Positions 38,879 to 50,156 of a stretch of DNA of 50,156 bases are shown in pieces. The first letter of the stretch is position 1. Every line of letters starts with the position of its first letter. Both the position numbers and the translations under genes were made by a program. The stretch comes from Gallionellales bacterium RIFCSPLOWO2_02_FULL_59_110. GTDB lineage: Bacteria > Pseudomonadota > Gammaproteobacteria > Burkholderiales > Gallionellaceae. The notes below the pieces were generated by a model. It ran no database searches, was not told the origin of the DNA, and was given only the letters and a program-made list of their open reading frames with translations. Where the stretch lies: positions 7,845 to 58,000 of the forward strand of contig MGXA01000011.1 of the NCBI GenBank assembly GCA_001801215.1, given 5' to 3'.

Positions 38879-39510
38879 ATTGTCAAATCTCCCTTGCATG
38901 TTGCAATTACCAGGCTGCGCGCGGCGGGCAGCCCCGGCACCTGTAACGGTATCACGCGCTCCGCCCGACACCCGTCCGGCACATCCACCAATTCCTGCTG
39001 CGGCGCACCCTTCATCGCCGCCCAGCACCCGTGCGGTGCTATCAGGTGGCGTGTGCTGCGCAGGAATTCACCCAGCTCGCTGAACGCCCGCGAGATGATC
39101 CCGTCGAAACGCTCATTTGGCCGCCACTCTTCCACACGCGCGCAGTGAACGCTCACGTTGCGCAAGCCCAGCTCGATAACCGCCTGTTTCACAAAACTGG
39201 TCTTCTTGCTGTTGCTGTCCAGCAGGGCAAACTGCCAGTCCGGCTGTGCAACTGCCAGCACCAGCCCCGGCAGGCCAGCGCCGCACCCCACATCCAGCCA
39301 CCGCCCCGCCCACAGATGCGGCAGCACCGCAAGGCTGTCGAGCAAGTGATGGCTCACCATCTGCTGCGGGTCGCGGATTGCCGTCAGGTTGTAGACCTTG
39401 TTCCATTTGTGCAGCAGCGCCAGATAATCCAGCAGCTTGCCCTGCGCGCCCGCAACCAGCGTAATTCCCAATTGTGCGCAACCGAGCTGTAATTCTTCGG
39501 CCAGGCTCAT
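38875..39510 (-). CDS. rsmG: 16S rRNA (guanine-527-N7)-methyltransferase
   Basis: RsmG methylates G527 of 16S rRNA at N7 with SAM. The 211-residue protein has the SAM motif [29 protein letters not shown] and VHCARVEEW, plus the early [16 protein letters not shown] segment. The start [10 protein letters not shown] overlaps the mnmG stop by 4 bases. It is within mnmG-rsmG-parA-parB, a classical origin-proximal run. Confidence 0.96.
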   Translation of the reverse strand: MSLAEELQLGCAQLGITLVAGAQGKLLDYLALLHKWNKVYNLTAIRDPQQMVSHHLLDSLAVLPHLWAGRWLDVGCGAGLPGLVLAVAQPDWQFALLDSNSKKTSFVKQAVIELGLRNVSVHCARVEEWRPNERFDGIISRAFSELGEFLRSTRHLIAPHGCWAAMKGAPQQELVDVPDGCRAERVIPLQVPGLPAARSLVIATCKGDLTI

Positions 39511-41411
39511 GCGCGTTTTTGTGTCTGTTGCGTATCATCGCGAAAACCGCGCTTGATATGCACCAGCAACAAGGAAATTGCCGCCGGTGTTACCCCGGAA
39601 ATACGCGCCGCCTGCCCGACGGTTTCGGGTTTGTGCTGATTGAGCTTTTGCTGCACCTCGATGGACAGCCCGCGCACCTCGCGATAATCCAGATCACCCG
39701 GCAAACCCAGCGTTTCATACTGTTCGTTGCGCCCGATCTCTTCGCGCTGCCGCTCGATATAGCCGTGATATTTCGCCTGCGTTTCCACCTGCTCGGCGAC
39801 CTTTACATCATCCACCCCGGCACCCGCCCCGGTCAGGGTCAGCAGGGTGGCATAATTCACGTCCGGGCGGCGCAGCAGCTCATGCAGCGAGTATTCGCGC
39901 TCGATCGGTTTGCCCAGCACGCGCATCGCATCCTCTTCAGGCAGGTTGCGCGGATTCACCCAGGTATTGCGCAACCGTTCCTGTTCGCGCGCGACGGCCT
40001 CGCGCTTCCGATCGAATGCCTGCCAGCGCGCATCGTCCACGATACCCAGTTTGCGCCCGATCTCCGTCAGCCTCAGATCCGCGTTGTCCTCGCGCAATTG
40101 CAACCGGTATTCGGCGCGGCTGGTGAACATGCGATACGGTTCGGAAACGCCGCGCGTAATCAGGTCGTCCACCAGCACGCCCAGGTACGCCTCGTCGCGG
40201 CGCGGGCACCATGCATCCTTCCCGCTGGCTTGCAGCGCCGCATTCAACCCGGCCAACAAGCCCTGTGCGGCGGCCTCTTCGTAACCGGTGGTGCCGTTGA
40301 TCTGCCCGGCGAAGAACAACCCATGGATCGCCTTGGTTTCCAGCGAGCTTTTCAGCCCGCGCGGGTCAAAATAGTCGTACTCGATCGCATAGCCGGGGCG
40401 CAGGATATGTGCGCTCTCCAACCCCCTGATCGAGCGCACCAAGGCCAGCTGCACGTCGAATGGCAAACTAGTGGAGATGCCGTTCGGGTAGATTTCATGG
40501 GTGGTCAACCCTTCCGGCTCGAGGAAGATCTGGTGCGAGGATTTATCGGCAAAGCGCGTAATCTTGTCCTCGATGGACGGACAATAGCGCGGCCCGATTC
40601 CCTCGATCACCCCGGTGAACAGCGGCGAACGATCCAGGCCGCTACGGATGATGTTGTGGGTGTGCGGGTTGGTCTCGGTGATCCAGCACGGCAATTGCTG
40701 CGGATGCTGCGCGGCATTACCCAGGAACGAGAACACTGGCACGGGGTCATCGCCAGGCTGCTCCTGCATCACCGAGTAATCGATGCTACGCCCGTCGATA
40801 CGCGGCGGTGTACCTGTCTTCAGCCGCCCCGCCGGAAGACTCAGTTCGCGCAAACGCCGCGCCAGGCCGATGGAAGGCGGGTCGCCCGCGCGCCCCGCCG
40901 GGTAGTTGGCCTGCCCGACATGGATCAGCCCGGACAGGAAAGTGCCCGCCGTCAACACCACGGTTTTTGCGCTGAAACGCAAACCAAGTTGCGTAACAAC
41001 CCCACATACCCGGTCATGATCGAGCAACAAATCGTCCACCGCCTGCTGGAACAGCCACAGGTTGGGCTGGTTTTCCAGCCTTGTCCGGATGGCCTGCTTG
41101 TAAAGGATGCGGTCGGCCTGCGCACGCGTCGCGCGCACCGCAGGCCCCTTGCTGGAATTCAGGATGCGGAACTGTATGCCGCTCTCGTCGGTCGCCGCCG
41201 CCATCGCGCCGCCCAACGCATCCACCTCCTTGACCAGATGCCCCTTGCCGATCCCGCCGATCGATGGATTGCACGACATCTGCCCGAGCGTCTCGATGTT
41301 GTGGCTGAGCAGCAGGGTCTTGCAACCCCCGCGCGCGCTGGCCAATGCGGCCTCCGTACCGGCATGGCCGCCACCCACCACGATCACATCGAAACCGTCA
41401 GGAAAATTCAT
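39507..41411 (-). CDS. mnmG: tRNA uridine 5-carboxymethylaminomethyl modification enzyme MnmG (GidA)
   Basis: MnmG with MnmE modifies the wobble uridine (U34) of tRNAs using FAD, NADH and methylene-THF. The 634-residue protein has [19 protein letters not shown] (FAD binding near residue 8-24), [30 protein letters not shown], and [13 protein letters not shown] [11 protein letters not shown]. The C-terminal helical domain has [18 protein letters not shown]. The start MNFPDGFD at 41411 is chosen because it matches the family; an upstream in-frame ATG at 41471 overlaps the parS site region and is unlikely. It ends overlapping rsmG. Confidence 0.97.
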   Translation of the reverse strand: MNFPDGFDVIVVGGGHAGTEAALASARGGCKTLLLSHNIETLGQMSCNPSIGGIGKGHLVKEVDALGGAMAAATDESGIQFRILNSSKGPAVRATRAQADRILYKQAIRTRLENQPNLWLFQQAVDDLLLDHDRVCGVVTQLGLRFSAKTVVLTAGTFLSGLIHVGQANYPAGRAGDPPSIGLARRLRELSLPAGRLKTGTPPRIDGRSIDYSVMQEQPGDDPVPVFSFLGNAAQHPQQLPCWITETNPHTHNIIRSGLDRSPLFTGVIEGIGPRYCPSIEDKITRFADKSSHQIFLEPEGLTTHEIYPNGISTSLPFDVQLALVRSIRGLESAHILRPGYAIEYDYFDPRGLKSSLETKAIHGLFFAGQINGTTGYEEAAAQGLLAGLNAALQASGKDAWCPRRDEAYLGVLVDDLITRGVSEPYRMFTSRAEYRLQLREDNADLRLTEIGRKLGIVDDARWQAFDRKREAVAREQERLRNTWVNPRNLPEEDAMRVLGKPIEREYSLHELLRRPDVNYATLLTLTGAGAGVDDVKVAEQVETQAKYHGYIERQREEIGRNEQYETLGLPGDLDYREVRGLSIEVQQKLNQHKPETVGQAARISGVTPAAISLLLVHIKRGFRDDTQQTQKRA

Positions 41412-41473
41412 GTTGCAGCAGCTTTGGAAAGGACGCGCATCATACAACAGCGCATCCGGAATCCAAAACATAT

Positions 41474-41489
41474 TGTTTCACGTGAAACA
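41474..41489. promoter_or_regulatory. parS site 1 (ParB binding)
   Basis: TGTTTCACGTGAAACA is a perfect 16-base palindrome equal to the bacterial parS consensus. It lies in the gap between mnmE (ends 41497) and mnmG, about 3.9 kb from dnaA. Confidence 0.95.
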
Positions 41490-41496
41490 GTCTGCG

Positions 41497-42861
41497 CTAT
41501 TTTCCGATGCAGAAACGGCTGAATATCTCTCCAAGCAGGTCGTCCGGAGTAAACTCCCCGGTAATTTCATTCAGCGCGCTTTGCGCTAGGCGCAGCTCCT
41601 CGGCAAACAGCTCAGCTCTGTCCAGCATTGTTTGCGCCTGTGCCAAGTGGGTATGCGCCAGCGCCAAGGCCTGCATGTGCCGCTCCCGCGCCATGAAAGC
41701 GCCGCTTTCCTGGTCGCGCCAGCCCACCGCCTCCAGCAGTTTGCCGCGCAACTCCTCTACCCCGGCACCCGTTCTGGCTGATACCCAGACAGGCACCCCG
41801 GCAAACGGCGCGCTGTCGAACGCAACAGCGCCCCCGCCCAGTAGGTCGGTCTTGTTGAATACCAGCAGTCGCGGAACATCCGTTGGCAATCCGGCAAGAA
41901 TCACCTCGTCCTGTGTCGTTAGCCCCTTGCTCGCATCCAGCAGCACCAGGATCAGGTCGGCGCGGTGCATGGTCTGATGCGCGCGCGCGATGCCCATGCT
42001 CTCCACCGGATCCTCGGATTCACGCAGCCCCGCAGTGTCCATGATATGCAACGGCACGCCGCGAATCTGGAGCGCCTGGCGGATCACGTCGCGGGTGGTG
42101 CCGGGAATATCACTGACCAGCGCCACCTCCTCGCCGGCCAGACGGTTCAGCAGACTGGATTTGCCGACGTTCGGCTGCCCGGCGATGACCACATGCGCGC
42201 CTTCGCGCAGCAGGTTGCCCTGCTTTGCGGTATCCAGCGTATGCTGCAAGCGCGACCGGATGTCACGCAGCAAGGCGTCGCGACGCGCAAGGTCGACGCT
42301 ATCCACCTCCTCTTCCGGAAAATCCAGCATCGCCTCAACCAGCATACGCAGGTGGATCAATTCATCGACCATGCTGTGGATGGCTGCTGAAAACTCCCCG
42401 CGCAGGGAGCGCATCGCGCTGCGCGCGGCTTCGGCAGTATTGGCTTCGATCAGGTCGGCAACACTTTCTGCCTGTGCCAGGTCGAGTTTGCCGTTCAGAA
42501 AGGCACGGCGCGTGAATTCGCCGGGCTGTGCCAGACGCGCCCCCAAATCGAGGCAGCGCCGCAACACCAGTTGCAACACGGCGGGGCCGCCGTGCCCTTG
42601 GAGCTCAAGCACGTCTTCACCGGTAAACGAATGCGGTGCAGGAAAAAACAAGGCGACACCCTGATCCAGGATGCCGCCGTTTTCATCCAGAAAATTGCCG
42701 GTGGTGGCATGGCGTGCAACGGGAAGCTTTCCCAGTATTCCGCACGCCAGGGTTTCGATGCGCCCCCCGGACACCCTTACCACACCGATCCCGCCGCGCC
42801 CCTGCGCGGTGGAAACGGCGGCGATGGCGTCAGCGTTTGGCTGCGGCAGCTTTGCTCTCAT
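41497..42861 (-). CDS. mnmE: tRNA modification GTPase MnmE (TrmE)
   Basis: MnmE binds formyl/methylene-THF and GTP and works with MnmG in U34 modification. The 454-residue protein has the N-terminal folate domain ([34 protein letters not shown]). A G domain is inserted in the helical domain, with [18 protein letters not shown] near residue 225, [24 protein letters not shown] and VFNKTDL. The C-terminus is CIGK, with the catalytic cysteine 451. The first ATG overlaps the end of yidC by 32 bases; no later start fits the conserved N-terminus. Confidence 0.97.
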   Translation of the reverse strand: MRAKLPQPNADAIAAVSTAQGRGGIGVVRVSGGRIETLACGILGKLPVARHATTGNFLDENGGILDQGVALFFPAPHSFTGEDVLELQGHGGPAVLQLVLRRCLDLGARLAQPGEFTRRAFLNGKLDLAQAESVADLIEANTAEAARSAMRSLRGEFSAAIHSMVDELIHLRMLVEAMLDFPEEEVDSVDLARRDALLRDIRSRLQHTLDTAKQGNLLREGAHVVIAGQPNVGKSSLLNRLAGEEVALVSDIPGTTRDVIRQALQIRGVPLHIMDTAGLRESEDPVESMGIARAHQTMHRADLILVLLDASKGLTTQDEVILAGLPTDVPRLLVFNKTDLLGGGAVAFDSAPFAGVPVWVSARTGAGVEELRGKLLEAVGWRDQESGAFMARERHMQALALAHTHLAQAQTMLDRAELFAEELRLAQSALNEITGEFTPDDLLGEIFSRFCIGK

Positions 42862-44497
42862 CCTCGGCAGCCCGGGTGATATACCACTGCTGGCCGATAG
42901 AAAGGATGTTGTTCACGATGGAGTACAACACCAGCCCGGCGGGAAAGAAGAAGAAAATGATGCTGAAGGCGATTGGCATGATCTGCATGACCTTGGCCTG
43001 GATGGGATCAGGCGGCTTCGGGTTGAGGCGCATCTGGATAACCATGCTCGCCCCCATGATCAGCGGCAGGATGTAATATGGGTCGGCCGCCGACAGGTCG
43101 GTTATCCAGCCAAAGAACGGCGCATATCGCAACTCAACGCTTGCCAGGATGGCCCAGTACAAAGCGATAAAAACCGGGATTTGCACCACTACCGGCAAAC
43201 AACCGCCCAGAGGGTTGATCTTCTCGGTTTTGTATAGCTCCATCATGGCGCGGTTCAACTTTTCCCGATCACTGCCGCACTGTTGTTTTATCTTTTCCAG
43301 CTTGGGTGCAACCACGCGCATCTTTGCCATCGAACGGTAGCTTGCAGCGGACAAAGGGAAAAATAATAGCTTGATCAGGACGGTCAGCAGAATGATCGCA
43401 GCGCCCCAATTGTGCGTCCAGTCATAGAACAGCGCCATGACCCAGAACAACGGTGCGGAAAGGACGGTCAGCCAGCCGTAATCCACCGTCAACCCAAGGC
43501 CTGGGGCAATTTCGTCCAGATCAGTTTGCGCCGGCCCCACATAGAGAGTCGTGCCCATCAGCGCCCTTTGGCCGGGGTCAATAGTCTGCTCCGGCAAGAT
43601 CATTCCCACCGAATAGGCGTCGCTATCCAGTTTGCGCGTAAAATATTCTCGCCGGGTTTTTTCCTTGGGCAACCAAGCCGCAACAAAATAATGTTGCAAT
43701 ATCCCTATCCATCCATCATCCGCCTGCTTGGGGTAATCCGTCTTGCCCTTCTCTATTTCCGCGAATTCTACTTTCTGGAACTTTTCCTGATCGGTATAGA
43801 CGGCGGCTCCAACATAAGTAGGCAAAAACATCGAACTGCCCGCCAGCGGCGCACTATCCCTAATCAATTGATAGTAACTGCTTGCCGATACCGGTTGTTG
43901 CCCGGTATTTTCCAGCTCGTAGCCGACTTCAACCAGATAGCTCCCTTTGTGAAAAGTAATTATCTTGGTTACTTTAAGAGCGGCGTCACCAGCACCTTTC
44001 AACCGCACCTGAACCTGTTCCGCATTGCCGGAAAGCGTATATCGATCCTGTTCTGCAACAAACAGGCTGGTATGATTGGGCAACCCCGCCCCGAGCAGAC
44101 CGCTTTGCGCAGCATAATTATGGGTTCCTGCGCCGCGATGAAAAAGTATCAGGGGCTTGTTTTTGTCCTGTCCATCCGGATGGTTCAGCAGCGCCAAATG
44201 ACTGATGTCCCCACCGATGGTGCTGATTTCAGCATCAAGAATATCTGTCCTGACCAGGATTGTTGCTCCAACAGCTGGCTGGGCCGACTGCTGCGCAACC
44301 GGCGCCTGGCCTGGAGTAGCCAAGGAAGAGGCCGCAGGGATGGTCGTAGCGGAAGGCGTTGCAACAGGCAACGCTTCTTTAGTTATCGCGTCTTGCTGGA
44401 TATACTGTTCGGGATGCTGATGGCGTTGCCAACCATCCCAAACCAATCCCAACGAAAACACAAAAATTAAAAACAAAAATAGTCTTTGGATATCCAT
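42830..44497 (-). CDS. yidC: Membrane protein insertase YidC
   Basis: YidC inserts proteins into the inner membrane, alone or with Sec. The 555-residue protein has an N-terminal membrane anchor ([20 protein letters not shown]), a large periplasmic beta-domain (about 50-345), and the conserved C-terminal insertase core of five helices. The core starts at about 355 ([20 protein letters not shown]) and includes [21 protein letters not shown] and [21 protein letters not shown] start at 44497 is chosen over 44545 because the anchor begins there. It overlaps mnmE's start. Confidence 0.97.
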   Translation of the reverse strand: MDIQRLFLFLIFVFSLGLVWDGWQRHQHPEQYIQQDAITKEALPVATPSATTIPAASSLATPGQAPVAQQSAQPAVGATILVRTDILDAEISTIGGDISHLALLNHPDGQDKNKPLILFHRGAGTHNYAAQSGLLGAGLPNHTSLFVAEQDRYTLSGNAEQVQVRLKGAGDAALKVTKIITFHKGSYLVEVGYELENTGQQPVSASSYYQLIRDSAPLAGSSMFLPTYVGAAVYTDQEKFQKVEFAEIEKGKTDYPKQADDGWIGILQHYFVAAWLPKEKTRREYFTRKLDSDAYSVGMILPEQTIDPGQRALMGTTLYVGPAQTDLDEIAPGLGLTVDYGWLTVLSAPLFWVMALFYDWTHNWGAAIILLTVLIKLLFFPLSAASYRSMAKMRVVAPKLEKIKQQCGSDREKLNRAMMELYKTEKINPLGGCLPVVVQIPVFIALYWAILASVELRYAPFFGWITDLSAADPYYILPLIMGASMVIQMRLNPKPPDPIQAKVMQIMPIAFSIIFFFFPAGLVLYSIVNNILSIGQQWYITRAAEDESKAAAAKR

Positions 44498-44511
44498 GAT
44501 CGAACCTGATG

Positions 44512-44721
44512 TTAGGGCGCGGGATCGTAACCGCCGGGATTCCATGGATTGCAGCGCAGCAATCGTTTGATGCCGAGCCAGCTCCCTTTAATCACACCAT
44601 GTTTCGCCAGGCTTTCACAGGTGTAATGCGAGCAGGTTGGGGTAAATCTGCATGTTGGCGGGCTAAGTGGACTGATCAGGTATTGATACCCATGTATCAA
44701 CTTGATTACAATTCTGCGCAT
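44512..44721 (-). CDS. yidD: Membrane protein insertion efficiency factor YidD
   Basis: YidD assists YidC-dependent insertion. The 69-residue protein has the family motifs [36 protein letters not shown], and [13 protein letters not shown] at the end, with an amphipathic N-terminal helix. It sits between rnpA (overlapping by 16 bases) and yidC (14 bases), the universal arrangement. Confidence 0.96.
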   Translation of the reverse strand: MRRIVIKLIHGYQYLISPLSPPTCRFTPTCSHYTCESLAKHGVIKGSWLGIKRLLRCNPWNPGGYDPAP

Positions 44722-45098
44722 CTGCGTTCTACCCTGCTTAACAGCATTTTTAAATTGTCATCTTGCGAACCGCGCCTTTGTGGGCAAGTACGTTTCACCA
44801 TCACAACCAAATCCAAATTGCACAGCTTGATGCTGTGCTGGCGAAACGCCTCCCTGATGGTTCTTTTTAAACAATTTCTGTCTGCGGCACCGGCCAGGAT
44901 TTTTTTGCCCACAATTATTCCGAGCCTGGCATTTTTTTCGCGGTTGCGCGTGAAATAAACCTTGAAATTGTCATCAGTTACGCTTTGCGCGCGGACAACA
45001 TGGTCAAAGCCGTTTGCGCGCAACAATCGGTGCGCAGAGGTAAATTTGCCCGATGGACTAGACTGCGAGTCTTGCACGGCCCTTGGCGCGACGTGCAT
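44706..45098 (-). CDS. rnpA: Ribonuclease P protein component
   Basis: RnpA is the protein subunit of RNase P, which removes tRNA 5' leaders. The sequence contains [27 protein letters not shown] and [15 protein letters not shown], the basic RNR-type motif. The start is uncertain: ATG at 45098 gives 130 residues and overlaps rpmH by 41 bases; GTG at 45077 gives 123 residues, overlaps by 20 bases and has AAGGG just before it. Both overlaps are out of frame with rpmH. It ends overlapping yidD. Confidence 0.9.
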   Translation of the reverse strand: MHVAPRAVQDSQSSPSGKFTSAHRLLRANGFDHVVRAQSVTDDNFKVYFTRNREKNARLGIIVGKKILAGAADRNCLKRTIREAFRQHSIKLCNLDLVVMVKRTCPQRRGSQDDNLKMLLSRVERRCAEL

Positions 45099-45192
45099 TG
45101 ATAACAGCGCGGCCTCCGCGTGTTTTCATGCGTACCAGAAAACCATGGGTGCGTTTTCTTTTGGTTACGGAGGGTTGATATGTGCGTTTCAT
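45058..45192 (-). CDS. rpmH: 50S ribosomal protein L34
   Basis: L34 is a small basic protein of the large ribosomal subunit. The 44 codons read [19 protein letters not shown] and then [20 protein letters not shown] to the stop, a full-length family match. AGGAAG lies 6-11 bases before the ATG. It is the first gene of the leftward origin operon (rpmH-rnpA-yidD-yidC-mnmE...), and a good promoter lies 30 bases upstream. It is divergent from dnaA. Confidence 0.97.
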   Translation of the reverse strand: MKRTYQPSVTKRKRTHGFLVRMKTRGGRAVINARRAKGRARLAV

Positions 45193-45225
45193 GATTTCTT
45201 CCTAAAGTTAGCCGTAAAACGCGCT

Positions 45226-45254
45226 ATTACAAAGTCTTAATGCGTACGTGTCAA
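45226..45254 (-). promoter_or_regulatory. rpmH promoter
   Basis: On the minus strand, TTGACA (45249-45254) and TGTAAT (45226-45231) have a 17-base spacer. The predicted start is near 45219, leaving a 27-base leader that contains the rpmH ribosome site. Confidence 0.8.
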
Positions 45255-45274
45255 GCATATTTTACTTTTTAGCC

Positions 45275-45283
45275 TGTGGATAA
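45275..45283 (-). promoter_or_regulatory. DnaA box upstream of dnaA
   Basis: TGTGGATAA on the plus strand is the perfect DnaA box TTATCCACA on the minus strand. It lies in the rpmH-dnaA gap and overlaps the likely dnaA -35 region (45277-45282). Confidence 0.85.
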
Positions 45284-45305
45284 GTTTGTTCTACCACTGT
45301 AGAAT
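45277..45305 (+). promoter_or_regulatory. Possible dnaA promoter overlapping a DnaA box
   Basis: TGGATA (45277-45282, 4 of 6 to TTGACA) and TAGAAT (45300-45305) have a 17-base spacer. The -35 lies inside the DnaA box, a layout that would allow DnaA to repress its own gene. Confidence 0.5.
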
Positions 45306-45349
45306 GCGGCAACTTTCACCGCTACCGAATCATTTTCCGCTATGTAACC

Positions 45350-46705
45350 ATGCAGGATATTTCTTTTTGGGATTCATGCCTCCGCTCGTTCGAAAAGAGC
45401 CTGCCGCCGCAACAATACAACTCGTGGATAAAACCTTTACTGCTCAAGAACGAAAATGGAGCCTTGGTTCTAACTGCTCCAAACAGCTTTACCTTGAAGC
45501 TTGTTCAGGAACGGTTTTTACCCGAGATTAGCCGCCAAGCGGGGTTGGTCTACTCCAGAGTTCCTCCGTTTGAGTTTCGTGTTCTTGAAAATGAACCTGC
45601 CAGCAAACCGCGTGAAATAACGGCAAAAAAAGAAGCTATTCCTATCCCTGATAGCAAACCAAAAATCGAGGCTTCCTTTCGTAATTATGGGAAACTCAAT
45701 CCCAACTTAACCTTCGATAATTTTGTAATCGGAAAAGCCAACCAGCTTGCTTTTGCCGCCGCCACCCAGGTCGCCGAATTGCCTGGGGTCTCGTATAACC
45801 CTCTATTCATTTATGGCGGAGTAGGCTTGGGAAAAACCCATCTGATACAGGCGATGGGCAATCAAATAAAAATTAATAATCCGCAGGCAAAAATCTGCTA
45901 TATGCACGCAGAACGGTATGTTTCAGATGTAGTACGCGCTTACCAATCGAATAAATTTGAGGAATTTAAACAATATTATCACTCGCTCGATATTCTGCTG
46001 ATCGACGACATCCAGTTTTTTGCCGGTAAAACCAAAACCCAGGAAGAATTTTTTTACGCTTTCAATACACTCATCGATTCGCACAAGCAGGTCATAATGA
46101 CCAGCGACACTTTCCCCAAGGAAATCTCCGGGCTTGATAGCCGCCTGGTTTCACGTTTTGGCTGGGGTCTCACGGTCGCTATTGAGCCTCCAGAATTAGA
46201 AATGCGAGTTGCCATCCTGCTGAAAAAAGCCAGTTTAGGTGGTTTCGTACTTGACGAAGCGGTCGCTTTTTTTGTCGCCAAACACGTCAATTCAAACATT
46301 CGCGAGCTTGAGGGTGCCCTTAAGCGCATCGAAGCGTACGCAAAATTTCACCGCCGCGCCATTTCTGTTGAAACGGCGAAAGAGGCCCTAAAAGACATTC
46401 TAATCGCCCAAAGCAGACAGATTTCTATTGATAACATACAAAAAACCGTCGCAGATTATTACCACATCAAAATGGCTGAACTGCTTTCGAAAAAAAGAAC
46501 ACGAAACCTGACGCGACCACGACAAATGGCCATGTCGCTCGCTCGCGAACTTACCACCATGAGCTTGCCTGAAATTGGCAACTCATTTGGCGGAAAGGAT
46601 CATTCGACTGTTATACATGCCTGTAAGATGATGAGTAACCTCCGGGCATCGGATACAACGATTGATGCAGATTACAAAATACTGCTACAAATCCTGCGGG
46701 GATAA
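45350..46705 (+). CDS. dnaA: Chromosomal replication initiator DnaA
   Basis: DnaA binds DnaA boxes in oriC, opens DNA and loads the helicase. The 451-residue protein has the N-terminal helicase-loading domain I (FWDSCLRSFEKSLPPQQYNS), a short linker, the AAA+ domain with Walker A YGGVGLGKTHLIQAMG (K162) and Walker B DILLIDDIQFFAGK, and the C-terminal DNA-binding domain with the signature FGGKDHSTVIHACKMM. TRNLTRPRQMAMSLARELT is also present. The gene is visibly AT-richer than its neighbours, as are dnaN and the origin gaps. There is no strong Shine-Dalgarno sequence. It starts the rightward run dnaA-dnaN-gyrB. Confidence 0.98.
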   Translation: MQDISFWDSCLRSFEKSLPPQQYNSWIKPLLLKNENGALVLTAPNSFTLKLVQERFLPEISRQAGLVYSRVPPFEFRVLENEPASKPREITAKKEAIPIPDSKPKIEASFRNYGKLNPNLTFDNFVIGKANQLAFAAATQVAELPGVSYNPLFIYGGVGLGKTHLIQAMGNQIKINNPQAKICYMHAERYVSDVVRAYQSNKFEEFKQYYHSLDILLIDDIQFFAGKTKTQEEFFYAFNTLIDSHKQVIMTSDTFPKEISGLDSRLVSRFGWGLTVAIEPPELEMRVAILLKKASLGGFVLDEAVAFFVAKHVNSNIRELEGALKRIEAYAKFHRRAISVETAKEALKDILIAQSRQISIDNIQKTVADYYHIKMAELLSKKRTRNLTRPRQMAMSLARELTTMSLPEIGNSFGGKDHSTVIHACKMMSNLRASDTTIDADYKILLQILRG

Positions 46706-46765
46706 TTATCGTAATTCATGTGTACCAAATGTTAATAACCTGCGCTTTTATATAAAGCCTAAAAC

Positions 46766-46774
46766 TTATCCACA
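46766..46774 (+). promoter_or_regulatory. DnaA box in the dnaA-dnaN gap
   Basis: TTATCCACA is a perfect match to the DnaA consensus. It is the only perfect box I find in this gap. Confidence 0.85.
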
Positions 46775-46810
46775 TTACAAATATTTTTGTTAACACCATT
46801 TTTCTGTAGT

Positions 46811-46837
46811 TTGACACTTGTTATCTTGTTGTATTAA
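46811..46837 (+). promoter_or_regulatory. Possible dnaN promoter
   Basis: TTGACA (46811-46816) and TATTAA (46832-46837) have a 15-base spacer, slightly short. It is placed about 66 bases before dnaN in AT-rich sequence, where chance matches are common. Confidence 0.4.
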
Positions 46838-46903
46838 AAACATTTTTTTGATTACTAACAGATTGTGTAATACTTTATTAGCTTTTATGTAAGGATTTAT
46901 ATT

Positions 46904-50156
<3,253 letters not shown>

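Larger units (their letters stand above)
46706..46903. other. AT-rich dnaA-dnaN gap, probable part of oriC
   Basis: This stretch is very AT-rich, with runs such as ATTTTTGTTAACACC and CATTTTTTTGATTAC, and has a perfect DnaA box at 46766-46774. It fits an origin with an unwinding region, as the dnaA-dnaN gap is a common site of oriC. The companion box upstream of dnaA makes a split origin possible. I cannot find a cluster of further perfect boxes. Confidence 0.6.

Noticed and set aside
39474-41522. 682-codon open frame on the plus strand
   Set aside because: Antisense shadow of mnmG (GC-rich codon use keeps the opposite frame open); no family character or ribosome site.
44706-45098. Frameshift suspected from the rnpA-rpmH overlap
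   Set aside because: Both proteins are complete in their own frames; overlapping starts are common for this pair, so only the rnpA start is uncertain.

Overview
The window is a 50 kb chromosomal segment that spans the replication origin of a GC-rich betaproteobacterium. Gene order (rpmH-rnpA-yidD-yidC-mnmE-mnmG-rsmG-parA-parB-atp operon to the left of dnaA-dnaN-gyrB) and protein sequences fit Betaproteobacteria. The FNR regulator, the cbb3 oxidase and the general gene set suggest a microaerophile of the Nitrosomonadales/Gallionellaceae type (Sideroxydans/Gallionella-like). The family-level placement is inference from recall, not from a search.

Left part (1-13.4 kb): the 5' two thirds of metH (minus strand); a secreted protein plus a small membrane protein of unknown function; pabB; an FNR-type oxygen sensor; an OmpW porin; then a complete high-affinity cbb3 oxidase locus, ccoNOQP, a strong terminator, and ccoG-ccoH. 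Between ompW and ccoN lies a probable small RNA with an FNR-type box upstream and an intrinsic terminator. A tRNA-Gly(CCC) follows on the minus strand.

Middle (13.4-30 kb): a DUF3391/HD-GYP c-di-GMP phosphodiesterase; thiS-thiG; trmB; a minus-strand run PP2C phosphatase, rph, rdgB, hemW; a plus-strand run yicC-gmk-rpoZ-spoT; and a signalling cluster. The cluster holds a repeat-bearing membrane protein, an Hpt/HD-GYP fusion, a small histidine kinase, a receiver-TPR protein and, convergently, an adenylate cyclase with an FHA domain. Three palindromic repeat elements sit in this part.

Right part (30-50 kb): the complete ATP synthase operon atpIBEFHAGDC (minus strand) has a perfect consensus sigma-70 promoter between parB and atpI. 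It is preceded by parB, parA, rsmG, mnmG, mnmE, yidC, yidD, rnpA and rpmH. The origin region follows, with dnaA, an AT-rich gap with a perfect DnaA box, dnaN and gyrB (cut by the window end). Two perfect parS sites, one between mnmE and mnmG and one between dnaN and gyrB, bracket the origin about 6.5 kb apart. From atpI to gyrB every gene is transcribed away from the origin.

The observations most worth following are the candidate FNR-linked sRNA at about 6970-7084, the signalling cluster at 24.2-29.7 kb, and the palindromic repeats abutting genes at 15.8, 16.6 and 18.5 kb.
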